Assembly: GCA_965248805.1 (NCBI GenBank)
Contig: CBDFKJ010000009.1
Location: 310,001-374,000, forward strand
Direction: 5' to 3'
From: CBDFKJ01 sp965248805
Lineage (GTDB): Bacteria; Pseudomonadota; Alphaproteobacteria; UBA6615
Length of the DNA stretch: 64,000 nucleotides
The notes beneath the pieces are model-generated. The model was not told the DNA's origin, searched no databases, and worked only from the letters and a program-made list of their open reading frames with translations. This document shows positions 1-9,371 of this stretch, one piece after another. Every line of letters starts with the position of its first letter. Position 1 is the first letter of the stretch. Both the position numbers and the translations under genes were made by a program.

Positions 1-3000
1 GCAGCGGTTCGTGTTTGGATCGATCGGGCCGGGCACCAAACTGCCCAGTCTCGGTCACGTCGACTATGACGCGGTGGAGGACGCGATCACGATCCAGAGC
101 CGCGGACTCGTCGCTGGCGGCGTCGATGCGCTGCTGATCGAGACCTGCCAGGACCTGTTGCAGGTCAAGGCCGCCATCAACGGCGCGCGCAACGCCATTC
201 AACAGGCCGAGGCGTCTCTGCCGATCCTGGTGCAGGTAACAGTCGAGACGACGGGGACAATGCTGGTCGGCTCCGACATCGCCGCCGCCGCCACGGCCGT
301 CGACGCCATGGATGTGGCGCTGATGGGACTGAACTGCGCCACCGGCCCGCAGGAAATGGCGGAGCACGTCAAGTGGCTTGGCGAGAACTGGCCGGGCTTG
401 ATCTCGGTCCAGCCCAACGCCGGTTTGCCCGAACTGGTCGACGGCGCCGCCCGCTATCCGCTGACGCCGGACGAGCTGGCCAAGTGGCTGGCGCGCTTCG
501 TGCGTGAGGACGGTGTCAACATCATCGGCGGCTGTTGCGGCACCGGCGACGCCCACATCGCGGCGCTCGATGCGATGCTGCGCGAAGTCGCCGGCGACGG
601 ACACAGGCGGCCGAAGCCGAAGCGCATGTCGCGGCAATGGACGCCGGCGATCGCCTCCCTGTACGCGCAAGTACCGTTCCGCCAGGAGCAGGCGTATCTG
701 TCGATCGGCGAACGCTGCAACGCCAACGGCTCGAAAAGGTTTCGTGAGTTTCAGGCGGCCGAAGATTGGGACGGCTGCGTCGCCATGGGGCGCGAGCAGG
801 AGAGCGAGGGCTCTCACGCGTTGGATGTGTGTGCCGCCTACGTCGGCCGCGACGAGATCGCCGACATGACCGCGCTCGTGGCCAACCTGCGCGGGCGGGT
901 CTCGGTGCCGCTGGTCATCGACTCGACCGAGTTGCCGGTGCTCGAAACCTCGATGAAGCTCTACGGCGGTAAGGCGATCATCAACTCTATCAATTTCGAA
1001 GACGGCGAGGAACCGGCGGCCGCGCGGTTGCGACTTGCGAAGAAGTTCGGCGCCGCCGTCGTGGCGCTCACCATCGACGAGGACGGCATGGCGAAGACGG
1101 TCGAGCGCAAGCTCGACGTGGCACGCCGACTGTACGCCTTCGCCGTCGACGAACACGGACTGCCGCCCAGCGATCTGATGTTCGATCCGCTGACCTTCAC
1201 CATCTGCACCGGCAACGAGGACGACCGCAAGTTGGGCGCGTGGACGCTCGACGCCATTGCCGCGATCGCAAAAGAGTTGCCGCAGTGCCAGATCGTCCTG
1301 GGCCTGTCGAACATCTCGTTCGGCCTCAATCCGGCGGCGCGGCACGTGCTCAATTCGGTGTACCTCGACCACGCGCTCAAACGCGGCCTGACCGGCGCCA
1401 TCGTGCACATGTCGAAGATCCGGCCGTTGCATCAGGTCCCCGCGGAAGAGGCGCGCGTCGCCGACGATCTGATCTTCGATCGCCGGCGCGAAGGCTACGA
1501 TCCGTTGCAGGCGTACATGGCGCTGTTCGAGGGCCGCACTGTCGCGACGACCAAGAAGGAGCGTGCCGAAGCTGTCGAGCAGCGCCTGAAAGATCGCATC
1601 GTCGACGGCGATAAGCCGGGGCTAGAGGCCGACCTCGACGAAGCGCTGGGCAAACACCCGGCGCTCGACATCATCAATACCTTCCTGCTCGACGGCATGA
1701 AGGTCGTCGGCGAATTGTTCGGCGCCGGCAAGATGCAGCTACCCTTCGTGCTGCAATCGGCGGAGACGATGAAGCAGGCGGTCGCTTATCTGGAGCCGCA
1801 TATGGATCGGGTCGAGGGCCACCACAAGGGCACGGTCGTGCTGGCCACGGTCAAGGGTGACGTGCACGACATCGGCAAGAACCTGGTCGACATCATCCTT
1901 ACCAATAACGGCTACAACGTCGTCAATCTCGGCATCAAGCAGCCGATCGCCGCGATCCTGGAGGCCGCGCGCGAACATCGCGCCGACGTCATCGGCATGT
2001 CGGGATTGCTGGTTAAGTCAACGGTGATCATGCGCGAGAATCTGCACGAGTTGACGCGCGAAGGCGTCGACGTGCCGGTGCTCCTGGGTGGCGCGGCGCT
2101 GACCCGGCGCTATGTCGAGGAGGACTGCGCGGCGGCTTATGGCTGTGGCCGGGTCGCCTATGCACGCGACGCGTTCGACGGCTTGGCACTCACCGACCGA
2201 GTGATCGCCGGCGGCTTCGACGACCATGTTGCCAAGTCGAAAGAGAAGCGGCGCGATCGTCCCGTCAACACGCGCCGCGAACTGGGACGGGCCAAGCGTG
2301 TCGACGAGCGTCCGGTCGATTACGCCGAAACGCGTTTGCGCCGCGAGCAGCTGAGCGAAGGTGTCGCCGTGCCGACTCCGCCGTTCTGGGGTCCGCGGGT
2401 GATCGAACGGGTCCCGGTCAAGGCGCTGGTACCGTACCTCAACGAGCGCATGGTCTTCCAGTTCCAGTGGGGCTACCGCAAGAATGGCCGGCGACTGGAT
2501 GAATACATGGACTGGGCGCGCAAGGAGCTCAAACCGATCCTGGTGCGCATGCTCGACGAATCAATCGCGCACGATATTCTGCACCCGCGTGCGGCGTACG
2601 GCTATTGGCCGGCGGCGGCGGAAGGCAACGACGTCATCGTGTACGCCGACAACCGTATCGACCAAGTCGCGCGGTTCCACCTGCCGCGACAGGCGCGCGA
2701 GGGCGGTCTATGTATCGCCGACTTCTTCCGTGACGCATCGGCCGGTCCGCAGGCGCGCGACGTGATCGGTCTGCAGCTCGTGACCATCGGTCAGAAGGCG
2801 TCGGAAGTGGCGCGCGACTGGTTCGCCGGCAATCGCTATCAGGACTACCTGTACCTGCACGGTTTGTCGGTGGAAATGGCCGAAGCGCTGGCGGAGTATG
2901 TGCACAAGCGCATTCGCGCCGAGCTCGGCTTCGGCCACGAGGATGATCGCACCGTCGAAAAAATGCTGCAGCAGGGGTATCGGGGCTCGCGCTATTCGTT

Positions 3001-3166
3001 CGGCTATCCGGCCTGCCCCAACCTGGCGGACCAGGCCGCGATCCTGCGCTTGCTCGACGCCGACCGCGTCGGCGTGGCCCTGAGTGAGGGCGACCAACTG
3101 CATCCCGAGCAGTCGACCTCGGCCATCGTCCTTCACCACCCGCAGGCCAAATACTTCTCGGTCTAG
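1..3166 (+). CDS. metH: Cobalamin-dependent methionine synthase, 5' end outside window
   Basis: Transfers a methyl group from 5-methyltetrahydrofolate to homocysteine through a cobalamin cofactor, making methionine in the cytosol. The reading frame is open from the window edge (codons QRFVFGSIGPG), so roughly the first 140-150 residues are missing. Visible in order: the homocysteine-binding barrel with zinc-ligand cysteines in LNCATGP and GGCCGTGD (about residues 98 and 173 of the visible part), the pterin-binding domain (SIGERCNANGSK onward), the cobalamin cap and binding domain with the DVHDIGKN motif carrying the axial histidine (near residue 617), and the reactivation domain with AAYGYWPA (near residue 858). 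It ends at TAG 3164-3166. The cobB gene near the other end of the window fits B12 use. Identity is very secure. Confidence 0.97.
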   Translation, partial: QRFVFGSIGPGTKLPSLGHVDYDAVEDAITIQSRGLVAGGVDALLIETCQDLLQVKAAINGARNAIQQAEASLPILVQVTVETTGTMLVGSDIAAAATAVDAMDVALMGLNCATGPQEMAEHVKWLGENWPGLISVQPNAGLPELVDGAARYPLTPDELAKWLARFVREDGVNIIGGCCGTGDAHIAALDAMLREVAGDGHRRPKPKRMSRQWTPAIASLYAQVPFRQEQAYLSIGERCNANGSKRFREFQAAEDWDGCVAMGREQESEGSHALDVCAAYVGRDEIADMTALVANLRGRVSVPLVIDSTELPVLETSMKLYGGKAIINSINFEDGEEPAAARLRLAKKFGAAVVALTIDEDGMAKTVERKLDVARRLYAFAVDEHGLPPSDLMFDPLTFTICTGNEDDRKLGAWTLDAIAAIAKELPQCQIVLGLSNISFGLNPAARHVLNSVYLDHALKRGLTGAIVHMSKIRPLHQVPAEEARVADDLIFDRRREGYDPLQAYMALFEGRTVATTKKERAEAVEQRLKDRIVDGDKPGLEADLDEALGKHPALDIINTFLLDGMKVVGELFGAGKMQLPFVLQSAETMKQAVAYLEPHMDRVEGHHKGTVVLATVKGDVHDIGKNLVDIILTNNGYNVVNLGIKQPIAAILEAAREHRADVIGMSGLLVKSTVIMRENLHELTREGVDVPVLLGGAALTRRYVEEDCAAAYGCGRVAYARDAFDGLALTDRVIAGGFDDHVAKSKEKRRDRPVNTRRELGRAKRVDERPVDYAETRLRREQLSEGVAVPTPPFWGPRVIERVPVKALVPYLNERMVFQFQWGYRKNGRRLDEYMDWARKELKPILVRMLDESIAHDILHPRAAYGYWPAAAEGNDVIVYADNRIDQVARFHLPRQAREGGLCIADFFRDASAGPQARDVIGLQLVTIGQKASEVARDWFAGNRYQDYLYLHGLSVEMAEALAEYVHKRIRAELGFGHEDDRTVEKMLQQGYRGSRYSFGYPACPNLADQAAILRLLDADRVGVALSEGDQLHPEQSTSAIVLHHPQAKYFSV

Positions 3167-3170
3167 CGGT

Positions 3171-3196
3171 AGGCCTGCGCGCGTGCGCTCAGGCCT
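3171..3196. terminator. Inverted repeat after metH, possible terminator
   Basis: AGGCCTG (3171-3177) and CAGGCCT (3190-3196) form a perfect 7-bp inverted repeat with a 12-base GC-rich loop, starting four bases after the metH stop. No U-tract follows, so a classical Rho-independent terminator is not shown. It could pause transcription or be chance in GC-rich DNA. Confidence 0.3.
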
Positions 3197-3291
3197 CGAA
3201 CTTGAGCGAAATCAAGCCCATTGGAGCGCGAGTCCGGCATACTACGGCCGCGTCCGGTAAGCGCGGGTTCGATGGCGGAGTAGGAGATGAA

Positions 3292-5259
3292 ATGGTTCGC
3301 AGAGCGGCAGCGATAGCGTTTGCTGCAGGCATGGTGGCCGGCGCGGCGCAAGGGGCGGATCTGCGGATCGGCGTCTCCGAAGCGGCGACGACGATCGATC
3401 CGCATCACCACTTTGTACGGGCGAACAACGAGATTCGGCACCACATCTTTCAGTCGCTGACGTGGCTGGATCGGAACGGCCGGCTGTGGCCGCTGCTGGC
3501 GACCAAATGGGAGCCGATCAGCGACACGACCTGGCGCTTCAAGCTGCGCAAGAAGGTGAACTTCCACGACGGCTCGCCGCTGGTCGCGCGGGATGTCGTC
3601 TACACGCTATGCCGCATACTGGCGACCTCCGACGGGCCGTCGCCGTTCACGCTGTTCACCGGCGCGATCGAGTCCGTAAAGGCGCTAATAGCCCGTTGAA
3701 AAAGTCGCGGCCATCTGACTCTGTGACGAGGGCATGGTTCGAGTCGGGAGCTTCGTCATGGCGTTGGGACGACAAGGGGATCGACAGGTGGACTTGATGG
3801 TCAGTTGGGCAGAGATGCCTCGCTCGCCCGGCCACGTGTTTTACGACCAGCTGCAGGAGGTGCTGGTCGATGCCGGTTTCGATGCGTTCGCCGAGGACCT
3901 GTGTGAGCCCTATTACGCGCCAGGGATCGGACGTCCGGGAATCCCACCGGGGCGTTACTTCCGGATGCACCTGGTCGGCTACTTCGAAGGCCTCGACAGT
4001 GAGCGGGCGTTGGAGTGGCGGTGCGCCGACAGCTTGTCGCTGCGTGAGTTCTTGCGCCTGGAGGCGCGCGCACGTGTGCCTGACCACTCGTCGTTGAGCA
4101 CGATCCGCAGCCGCACGCGGTGCATGAGGCAGTGTTCGCCTGGGTGCTGGACGTTCTTGGCGAGCACGGCCTGGTCAAGGGCGAGCGGATTGGGGTCGAT
4201 GCTTCGACCATGGAGGCGAACGCGGCGCTGCGCTCGATCGTGCGCCGCGACAGCGGCGAAAGCTATCGCCAGATGCTGCAGCGCATGGCCGCCGACAGCG
4301 GGATCGAGACCGCGGCGAATGACTTGGCGCAGATGGATCGGCGGCGCAAGGGCAAGCTCGAGCAGAACGGCCGTTACAACCTCGACGGCGGCACGACCAG
4401 CCGGCTGGTCTATCTTCAGTTCGACCATCGGCCGAAGCCGGCCGCCGGCGTCGCCGATACGGACGGCCGGAACCCGTTTTCCGATCACCGCGTGCGTGCC
4501 GCCGTCCATCGCGCGATCGATCGGGGCGCTCTGGTCGCACTGGTCGGTCAGGTGGCTGCGGTGGCCAACGGACTGGCGCCGAACGGTGCGCGCACCGACG
4601 GCACGGCCCCACCGGACTTCGATCCCGATGCGGCGCGCGACTTGTTGGCGGACGCGGGTTATCGGAACGGATTTTCGATCGCGCTCGCCGTGCCCCGCGA
4701 TCACGACGCCCATGGCGTCGCCGTGGGCGAGGCGATCGCTGCGATGCTGACGAAGGTGGGCATCCGAACGACGGTCGACGCATTGCCGTCGGATGAATTC
4801 TATCGCCGTCGCAGCGACGAAGGATTCGCTCTGTCGATTGGCGAGTGGGCGATCGCCGCCGGCGATATCGCGTCACCGCTACGCGCGATCGTCGCAACGC
4901 CGCAGGCGGGTCGCGGGTACGGCGGCGCAAACTATGGCCACTATGCGAACCCGGCGATCGACGGGACCGTGCGCCAAGTCTTGACCATTGCCGAGGACCG
5001 CGCCCGCACGTCCGCGCTCCTCGACGCCGACGCCGCGGCCATGGCCGACCTGGCAACCGTGCCGCTCTACCATGAAGTGAACACCTGGGCGCACGCCTGG
5101 GGCTTCGCCATCGACCGCCGGATGCCGACCACCGTCGTGGCTTTGCGCCTCAGGCAGTGCGACAGCTTCTGCCGCGGCGACAGCACACGCCACAGCGGCT
5201 TTGCAAGGAAGCTCCTTGACCTCGATTGGACCGAGGCGGCCAAGAGCAGCGGACACTAG
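3292..5259 (+). pseudogene. Family-5 ABC substrate-binding protein, interrupted by IS fragment
   Basis: First of two tandem periplasmic binding proteins of the peptide/nickel (SBP_bac_5) type. ATG 3292 follows GGAGTAGGAG and opens a signal peptide (MVRRAAAIAFAAGMVAGAAQG). The start region (IGVSEAATTIDPHHH, WRFKLRKKVNFHDGS) matches the intact paralogue at 5429. After about 3687 the sequence switches to a transposon end and the frame stops at 3697-3699. Homology resumes near 4357 (GRYNLDGGTTSRLVYLQFDH) and runs to the TAG at 5257-5259. By comparison with the paralogue, about 140-150 residues of the middle are gone, so no complete binding fold can be made. The downstream half is in frame with transposase codons and could give a hybrid protein from GTG 4120. 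No permease or ATPase genes are adjacent. Confidence 0.85.
3688..4356 (+). mobile_element. IS1182-family remnant, left end plus 5' part of transposase
   Basis: The left end reads TAGCCCGTTGAAAAAGTC, like IS1182-type termini. From about 3758 a transposase frame begins (MALGRQGDRQVDLMVSWAEM), with the usual N-terminal block (FDAFAEDLCEPYYAP, PPGRYFRMHLVGYFEG). A frameshift between about 4106 and 4120 moves the continuation (HEAVFAWVLDVLGEHGLVKG, then IGVDASTMEANAALRS with the first catalytic Asp) into another frame. The sequence stops being transposase after RRRKGK near 4356. The second half, including the other catalytic acids and the right terminus, is deleted, so the element is dead. Exact right boundary is inferred from loss of transposase likeness. 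Confidence 0.82.
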
Positions 5260-5428
5260 CCGGCGGGCTTCCTGGCGGCCGGCCAGCTAGTTGATACCGC
5301 ACGGGTGTCATAACCGGATACCTATCCGTCATCGGGCGCCGGGCTTTCCTTTTTAAGGAATCCCAATCATGATCTGGGTTGCAGGGAAGACGAGGCGGCT
5401 AGCCGTTCGCCGCAGGCGAGGGGTACCC

Positions 5429-7111
5429 ATGGTTCGCAGGACGACAGCTACGCTTTTCGCGGCATGCCTGGCGGCGGGAACCGCCCACGGCGTCGAACTC
5501 AAGGTCGGCCTGTCCGAGACGCCGACGACGATCGATCCGCATTACCATGACCTGCGGGTCAACAACGAGGTCTCACACCATGTCTTCGAGGCGCTGACCT
5601 CGGTCGACAAGCGCGGACGCGTCCGGCCGCTCCTGGCGAAGGCATGGTCTGCGGTCGACGCCACGACGTGGCGGTTCGAGCTGCGGCCCGACGTGACGTT
5701 CCACGACGGCGGCGTGTTCACCGCCAACGACGTTGTCTATACGGCATGCCGCGTCGATCGGGTGGCGGATAGCCCGTCGCCGTTCACGCTCTACACCAAG
5801 GCGATGACGTCCCTCGAGGCCGACGATCCGCACACGCTGATGATCAAGACCGCGACGCCCCATCCGACGCTGCCGGACGAACTCTCGAAGATCGGCATTA
5901 TCTCGGCGCGCGCGAACGGCGTGTACGGCGAGCTGACCTATCCGGCCGGATGTGCGACCATCGCCGCGTGGCCGCAACGGCGCGACTTCGACACCGGTGA
6001 ACGGGCGATCGGCACCGGTCAGTTCGCCTTTGCCGCGTTCGTCGCCAATGACAGCGTTACACTCGAGCGGAACCGCGACTACTGGGCCCCCAATTCAACC
6101 TGGGACGCAATGAGGTTCCGGCCCATCCTCGATGCCGACGAAAGGACATTGGCGCTGACCGAGCGCGCGGTCTACTTCATCGCCGCGCCGGCGGCGGCGA
6201 TGATCTCGTGGTTTAAGATGAGCGGTTCGTACAACGTCGATGGCGGCACCTCCAGCCGCATGGTGTATCTGCAATTCGACCATCGCGAGCAGGCAGCTGC
6301 GGGCGTGACCGGTACCGGCGGCCGCAATCCGTTTGCCGATCAACGCGTGCGTGCGGCGGTCGCGCATGCGATCGATCAGGCCGCCATCGTCGCGGCACTC
6401 GGTGAGGTCGCCGCGCCCGCGGTGGGCTTGGCACCGCGCGGAACACTGGGGGACAGTGCGCCCTCGCCGCGGGCCTACGATCCGGCGCAGGCACGCTCGT
6501 TGCTGGCCGAGGCCGGCTATGCGCGCGGATTCGGGCTCGCGGTCACGGTTCCCGACGACCGGGATTCACACACCGTGGATGTCGCGCAGATGATCGCCGG
6601 CATGTTGACCGACGTGGGCATCGCCACCACGCTGGACACCATGGCGAGCGAGACGTTTTTCGCCACGCGTGGCGGGCCGGGATTCGGCCTGTTTCTCGGC
6701 GAGTGGGATGCCGGCGCCGGTGAATTGGCGCCGCCGCTCCGCGCGCTGTTGGCCACACCCGACGCCGATCGCGGCCTGGGTGGCACCAACCACGGACACT
6801 ACGCGAACCCGGGATTCGATGCCTTGATCCACCGGGCGATGGCCACCGGTGATTCCGAGGCCCGCGGTGCCTTCCTCACCGAGGCCAACGCGCTGGCCAT
6901 GGACGATGTCGCCATCGTGCCGCTCTATCACGAGGTGATGACCTGGGCGCACCGCTGGACCTTTGCGGTCGACCGCCGCATCGAGGACCCCAAACTGTCG
7001 GAGCGCGTAGTTGTGTGCGCGCATTTCTGCCACGGCAACAGCACCCGCCACAGCGCTCATGCATTGCGATTGCTGGACCTCGATGTCGGCGGCAAGACCT
7101 ACGGCAACTGA
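5429..7111 (+). CDS. Periplasmic substrate-binding protein, SBP family 5
   Basis: Intact 560-residue paralogue of the broken gene upstream. ATG 5429 follows GAGGGG at a normal distance and starts a signal peptide (MVRRTTATLFAACLAAGTAHG), so a further-upstream in-frame ATG at 5369 is unlikely. Family-5 hallmarks are visible: SETPTTIDPHYHDLRVNNEV near the mature N terminus, WRFELRPDVTFHDGGVFTANDVVYT, and VRAAVAHAIDQAAIV in the second lobe. Such proteins capture peptides, nickel chelates or other solutes for an ABC importer. The substrate cannot be read from sequence. No permease or ATPase neighbours are present, so it must pair with a remote transporter or act alone. The tail CAHFCHGNSTRHS is shared with the paralogue and is not something I recognise from the family. 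Confidence 0.88.
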   Translation: MVRRTTATLFAACLAAGTAHGVELKVGLSETPTTIDPHYHDLRVNNEVSHHVFEALTSVDKRGRVRPLLAKAWSAVDATTWRFELRPDVTFHDGGVFTANDVVYTACRVDRVADSPSPFTLYTKAMTSLEADDPHTLMIKTATPHPTLPDELSKIGIISARANGVYGELTYPAGCATIAAWPQRRDFDTGERAIGTGQFAFAAFVANDSVTLERNRDYWAPNSTWDAMRFRPILDADERTLALTERAVYFIAAPAAAMISWFKMSGSYNVDGGTSSRMVYLQFDHREQAAAGVTGTGGRNPFADQRVRAAVAHAIDQAAIVAALGEVAAPAVGLAPRGTLGDSAPSPRAYDPAQARSLLAEAGYARGFGLAVTVPDDRDSHTVDVAQMIAGMLTDVGIATTLDTMASETFFATRGGPGFGLFLGEWDAGAGELAPPLRALLATPDADRGLGGTNHGHYANPGFDALIHRAMATGDSEARGAFLTEANALAMDDVAIVPLYHEVMTWAHRWTFAVDRRIEDPKLSERVVVCAHFCHGNSTRHSAHALRLLDLDVGGKTYGN

Positions 7112-7211
7112 GTTTTTCGGGCCGCAGCGACTCTCGCACGGGCCGTCCTAAGCGATTGTTAACGCCCGGCGCCTACGGTTGCCGGAAACCGGGCCGGGAC
7201 GGGCGCAGCGC

Positions 7212-8255
7212 GTGGAATTCGCGGGAACTTTCGAGCAGACCCAATCGCTAGCCGCTGACGTTGTAAAGCGTCTAGCCAGCAGTCGTCTGCGCGCGACACC
7301 GCCCAATTTGACCGTCTGGTACACCTACCTCAGCGGCCGCTACCCGGATCTCGTCCGGGCGATGGAGCGGCTGATCGACGATGGGCGCGCCATTTCGGAA
7401 TCCGACTGCGCGAAGCTTTTCGACACCTATTTCGGTGGCGCCAAGGAGAGCGATCTGCTGGAGGGTACCAGCGACCGTATCGAAGAAGCGTTGAACGAGA
7501 TTGTCGGGCTTTTGGCGCAGGCCACCGGGGACGCCGGCGAGTATGGGCGGTCGATCGCGGGTCTCGGCAGTGCCCTGAGCGACGCTGGTGCCGCCGGTCA
7601 GGTGTCCTCGATCGTCAAGCAGATTGTCGACGAAACCCATGTCATGCAGACGCGAACGGCGCAGCTCGAAAGCCAGCTGCAGACGTCGACCGAGGAAGTC
7701 AAGCTGCTGCGCCAGGATTTGGCGGACTCTCGCCACGAGGCGAGTACCGATGGGCTCACCGGTATCGACAATCGCAAGACGTTCGACCTGCGCCTGCGTG
7801 AAGAAGCGAAGGTGGCCGAAGACGACGGCACCAGCCTCAGCCTGCTTCTGATCGACATCGATCACTTCAAGACGTTCAACGACCTGCACGGCCATCAGCT
7901 TGGCGACGAGGTGCTGAAGCTGGTGGCCCTCGAGCTGAAGAACAACATCAAGGGACGTGATACGGCGGCCCGCTACGGCGGCGAAGAGTTCGCGATCCTG
8001 TTGCCGCTCACCGCACTGGCCAATGCAGCGACCGTGGCCGAACACATCCGGGCCTCGGTCGCCCAGCGCCGCGTCATCAAGCGCTCATCGGGCGAGGCGC
8101 TGGGCAATATCACACTGTCGATCGGCGTCGCCGGATACCGGGTGGGCGAGCCTTTGGGCGATCTGATCCAACGCGCCGACGAGGCGCTGTATTCGGCCAA
8201 GAACGCCGGCCGCAACCGCGTGGCGCGCGAACTCGCGCTGGAGCCGGCAAACTAA
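7212..8255 (+). CDS. GGDEF-domain diguanylate cyclase
   Basis: Probable cytosolic diguanylate cyclase making c-di-GMP from two GTP. The C-terminal half has STDGLTGIDNRKTFD, the metal-binding LLLIDIDHFKTFND and the active-site GGEEF (about residue 256), all consistent with activity. The N-terminal ~180 residues contain no recognised sensory domain; residues about 150-180 look like a short coiled coil (QLESQLQTSTEEVKLLRQ) linking to the catalytic domain. The product-inhibition motif expected nine residues before GGEEF reads KGRD instead of RxxD. GTG 7212 is chosen over TTG 7179, but neither has a strong ribosome-binding site. No partner genes are adjacent. Confidence 0.88.
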   Translation: MEFAGTFEQTQSLAADVVKRLASSRLRATPPNLTVWYTYLSGRYPDLVRAMERLIDDGRAISESDCAKLFDTYFGGAKESDLLEGTSDRIEEALNEIVGLLAQATGDAGEYGRSIAGLGSALSDAGAAGQVSSIVKQIVDETHVMQTRTAQLESQLQTSTEEVKLLRQDLADSRHEASTDGLTGIDNRKTFDLRLREEAKVAEDDGTSLSLLLIDIDHFKTFNDLHGHQLGDEVLKLVALELKNNIKGRDTAARYGGEEFAILLPLTALANAATVAEHIRASVAQRRVIKRSSGEALGNITLSIGVAGYRVGEPLGDLIQRADEALYSAKNAGRNRVARELALEPAN

Positions 8256-8271
8256 CACCGGCCACCAAAGG

Positions 8272-9270
8272 CTAGAACGTCGGTTCCAGCCGCAACCAGT
8301 CGTAACGGTTGATCGTCGTCACCTCGACCGTGCGCATGCCGCCGCCGGCACTGACCACCGCCAGTTCGACGACATCACCCGCGTCTCCGGCCGCCCACAG
8401 CGCCCGATAGAGCGCGGCCAGCGACGTTACCGGCGCACCGGCCACGCCCAGCACCAGATCACCGGCGGCAATTCCGGCGCGCGCGGCCGGCCCACCGTCG
8501 GCGACGCGATTGACGAAGACGTGCCCGCGTACCAGTTCGGGCGTGAGTCCCAGCCACGGCCGCAAGGGTCCGGCCCGGCGGCCGCTGTCCAGAAGATCGG
8601 CAAGCACGGGACGCAGCTCTTCAATGGGTACGAACATGTTGCCGGGTTTGGGTTCGGCCCCGGTGTCGGCGTTGCCGACGAACAATGAGCCGATGCCAAC
8701 CAGCGTTCCCGTCGAGTCGATCAGCGCCGCCCCGGAAAATCGCGGATGGGGCGGAGAGGTGAAGATCGCCTCGTCGAGCAGGTATTCCCAGGTCCCGGCG
8801 AATTCCCGCCGCGCCACCACGATGGTGCCGCGCGCATCTTGCGGACCGCCGCGCGTGGCGACGATCATCTGCTCGCCGATCTCGGCGTCGGCGGTCCGGC
8901 CCAACGTCAATGGCTCGATATCCAGCGGCTCATGCGCGCGCACCAGGCCGAACCCGCTCTCGTGGTCGTAGGCGACGATTTCGGCGGATACCCTGCGCCC
9001 GTCCTGCAGAACCAGATCGGCCGCCGAGGCTTCCATGATCAGATAGCCGATGGTCAACACCAGCCCGTCGCCATCGATGACTACACCGTTACCGTGACGC
9101 TCGGTGCCCAATCGCCCTGCGGTCCGCGCGTCCGACGGCACCTCGGTATCGATGCCGACGACGGCTTGCAGTATGCGCTCCGCATCCAGTTGCGCGAGGG
9201 CGGGTGTCGCGGCAACGGCCCAAACCCAGGCAATGGCGAGTCCGGCGAGCGATGGCGTACGCATAATCAT
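8272..9270 (-). CDS. HtrA/DegP-like secreted protein with degenerate catalytic triad, PDZ domain
   Basis: About 332 residues with a signal peptide (MIMRTPSLAGLAIAWVWAVA...ALA), a trypsin-like S1C fold and a C-terminal PDZ domain (about 240-320; GPAARAGIAAGDLVLGVAG). Where active HtrA proteases have TNNHV, this reads TIGYLI (Tyr near 76); where they have TDLAL, it reads SGFGL (Gly near 106). The nucleophile region reads RFSGAAL, so only Ser near 179 survives. The catalytic His and Asp therefore appear lost, which predicts a periplasmic binding or chaperone role rather than proteolysis. Start ATG 9270 or 9264 is chosen because it begins the signal peptide. Its neighbour uvrD is divergent. Confidence 0.8.
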   Translation of the reverse strand: MIMRTPSLAGLAIAWVWAVAATPALAQLDAERILQAVVGIDTEVPSDARTAGRLGTERHGNGVVIDGDGLVLTIGYLIMEASAADLVLQDGRRVSAEIVAYDHESGFGLVRAHEPLDIEPLTLGRTADAEIGEQMIVATRGGPQDARGTIVVARREFAGTWEYLLDEAIFTSPPHPRFSGAALIDSTGTLVGIGSLFVGNADTGAEPKPGNMFVPIEELRPVLADLLDSGRRAGPLRPWLGLTPELVRGHVFVNRVADGGPAARAGIAAGDLVLGVAGAPVTSLAALYRALWAAGDAGDVVELAVVSAGGGMRTVEVTTINRYDWLRLEPTF

Positions 9271-9371
9271 GTACCCGAATTGCTGTCGAGCCGGAAAGAC
9301 TAGCACTCGATTGCCCCGGGGCTACTCAATCTTCCGCGACGCGGCGGTCCGCGTTGCTGTATGTTCGGCTC

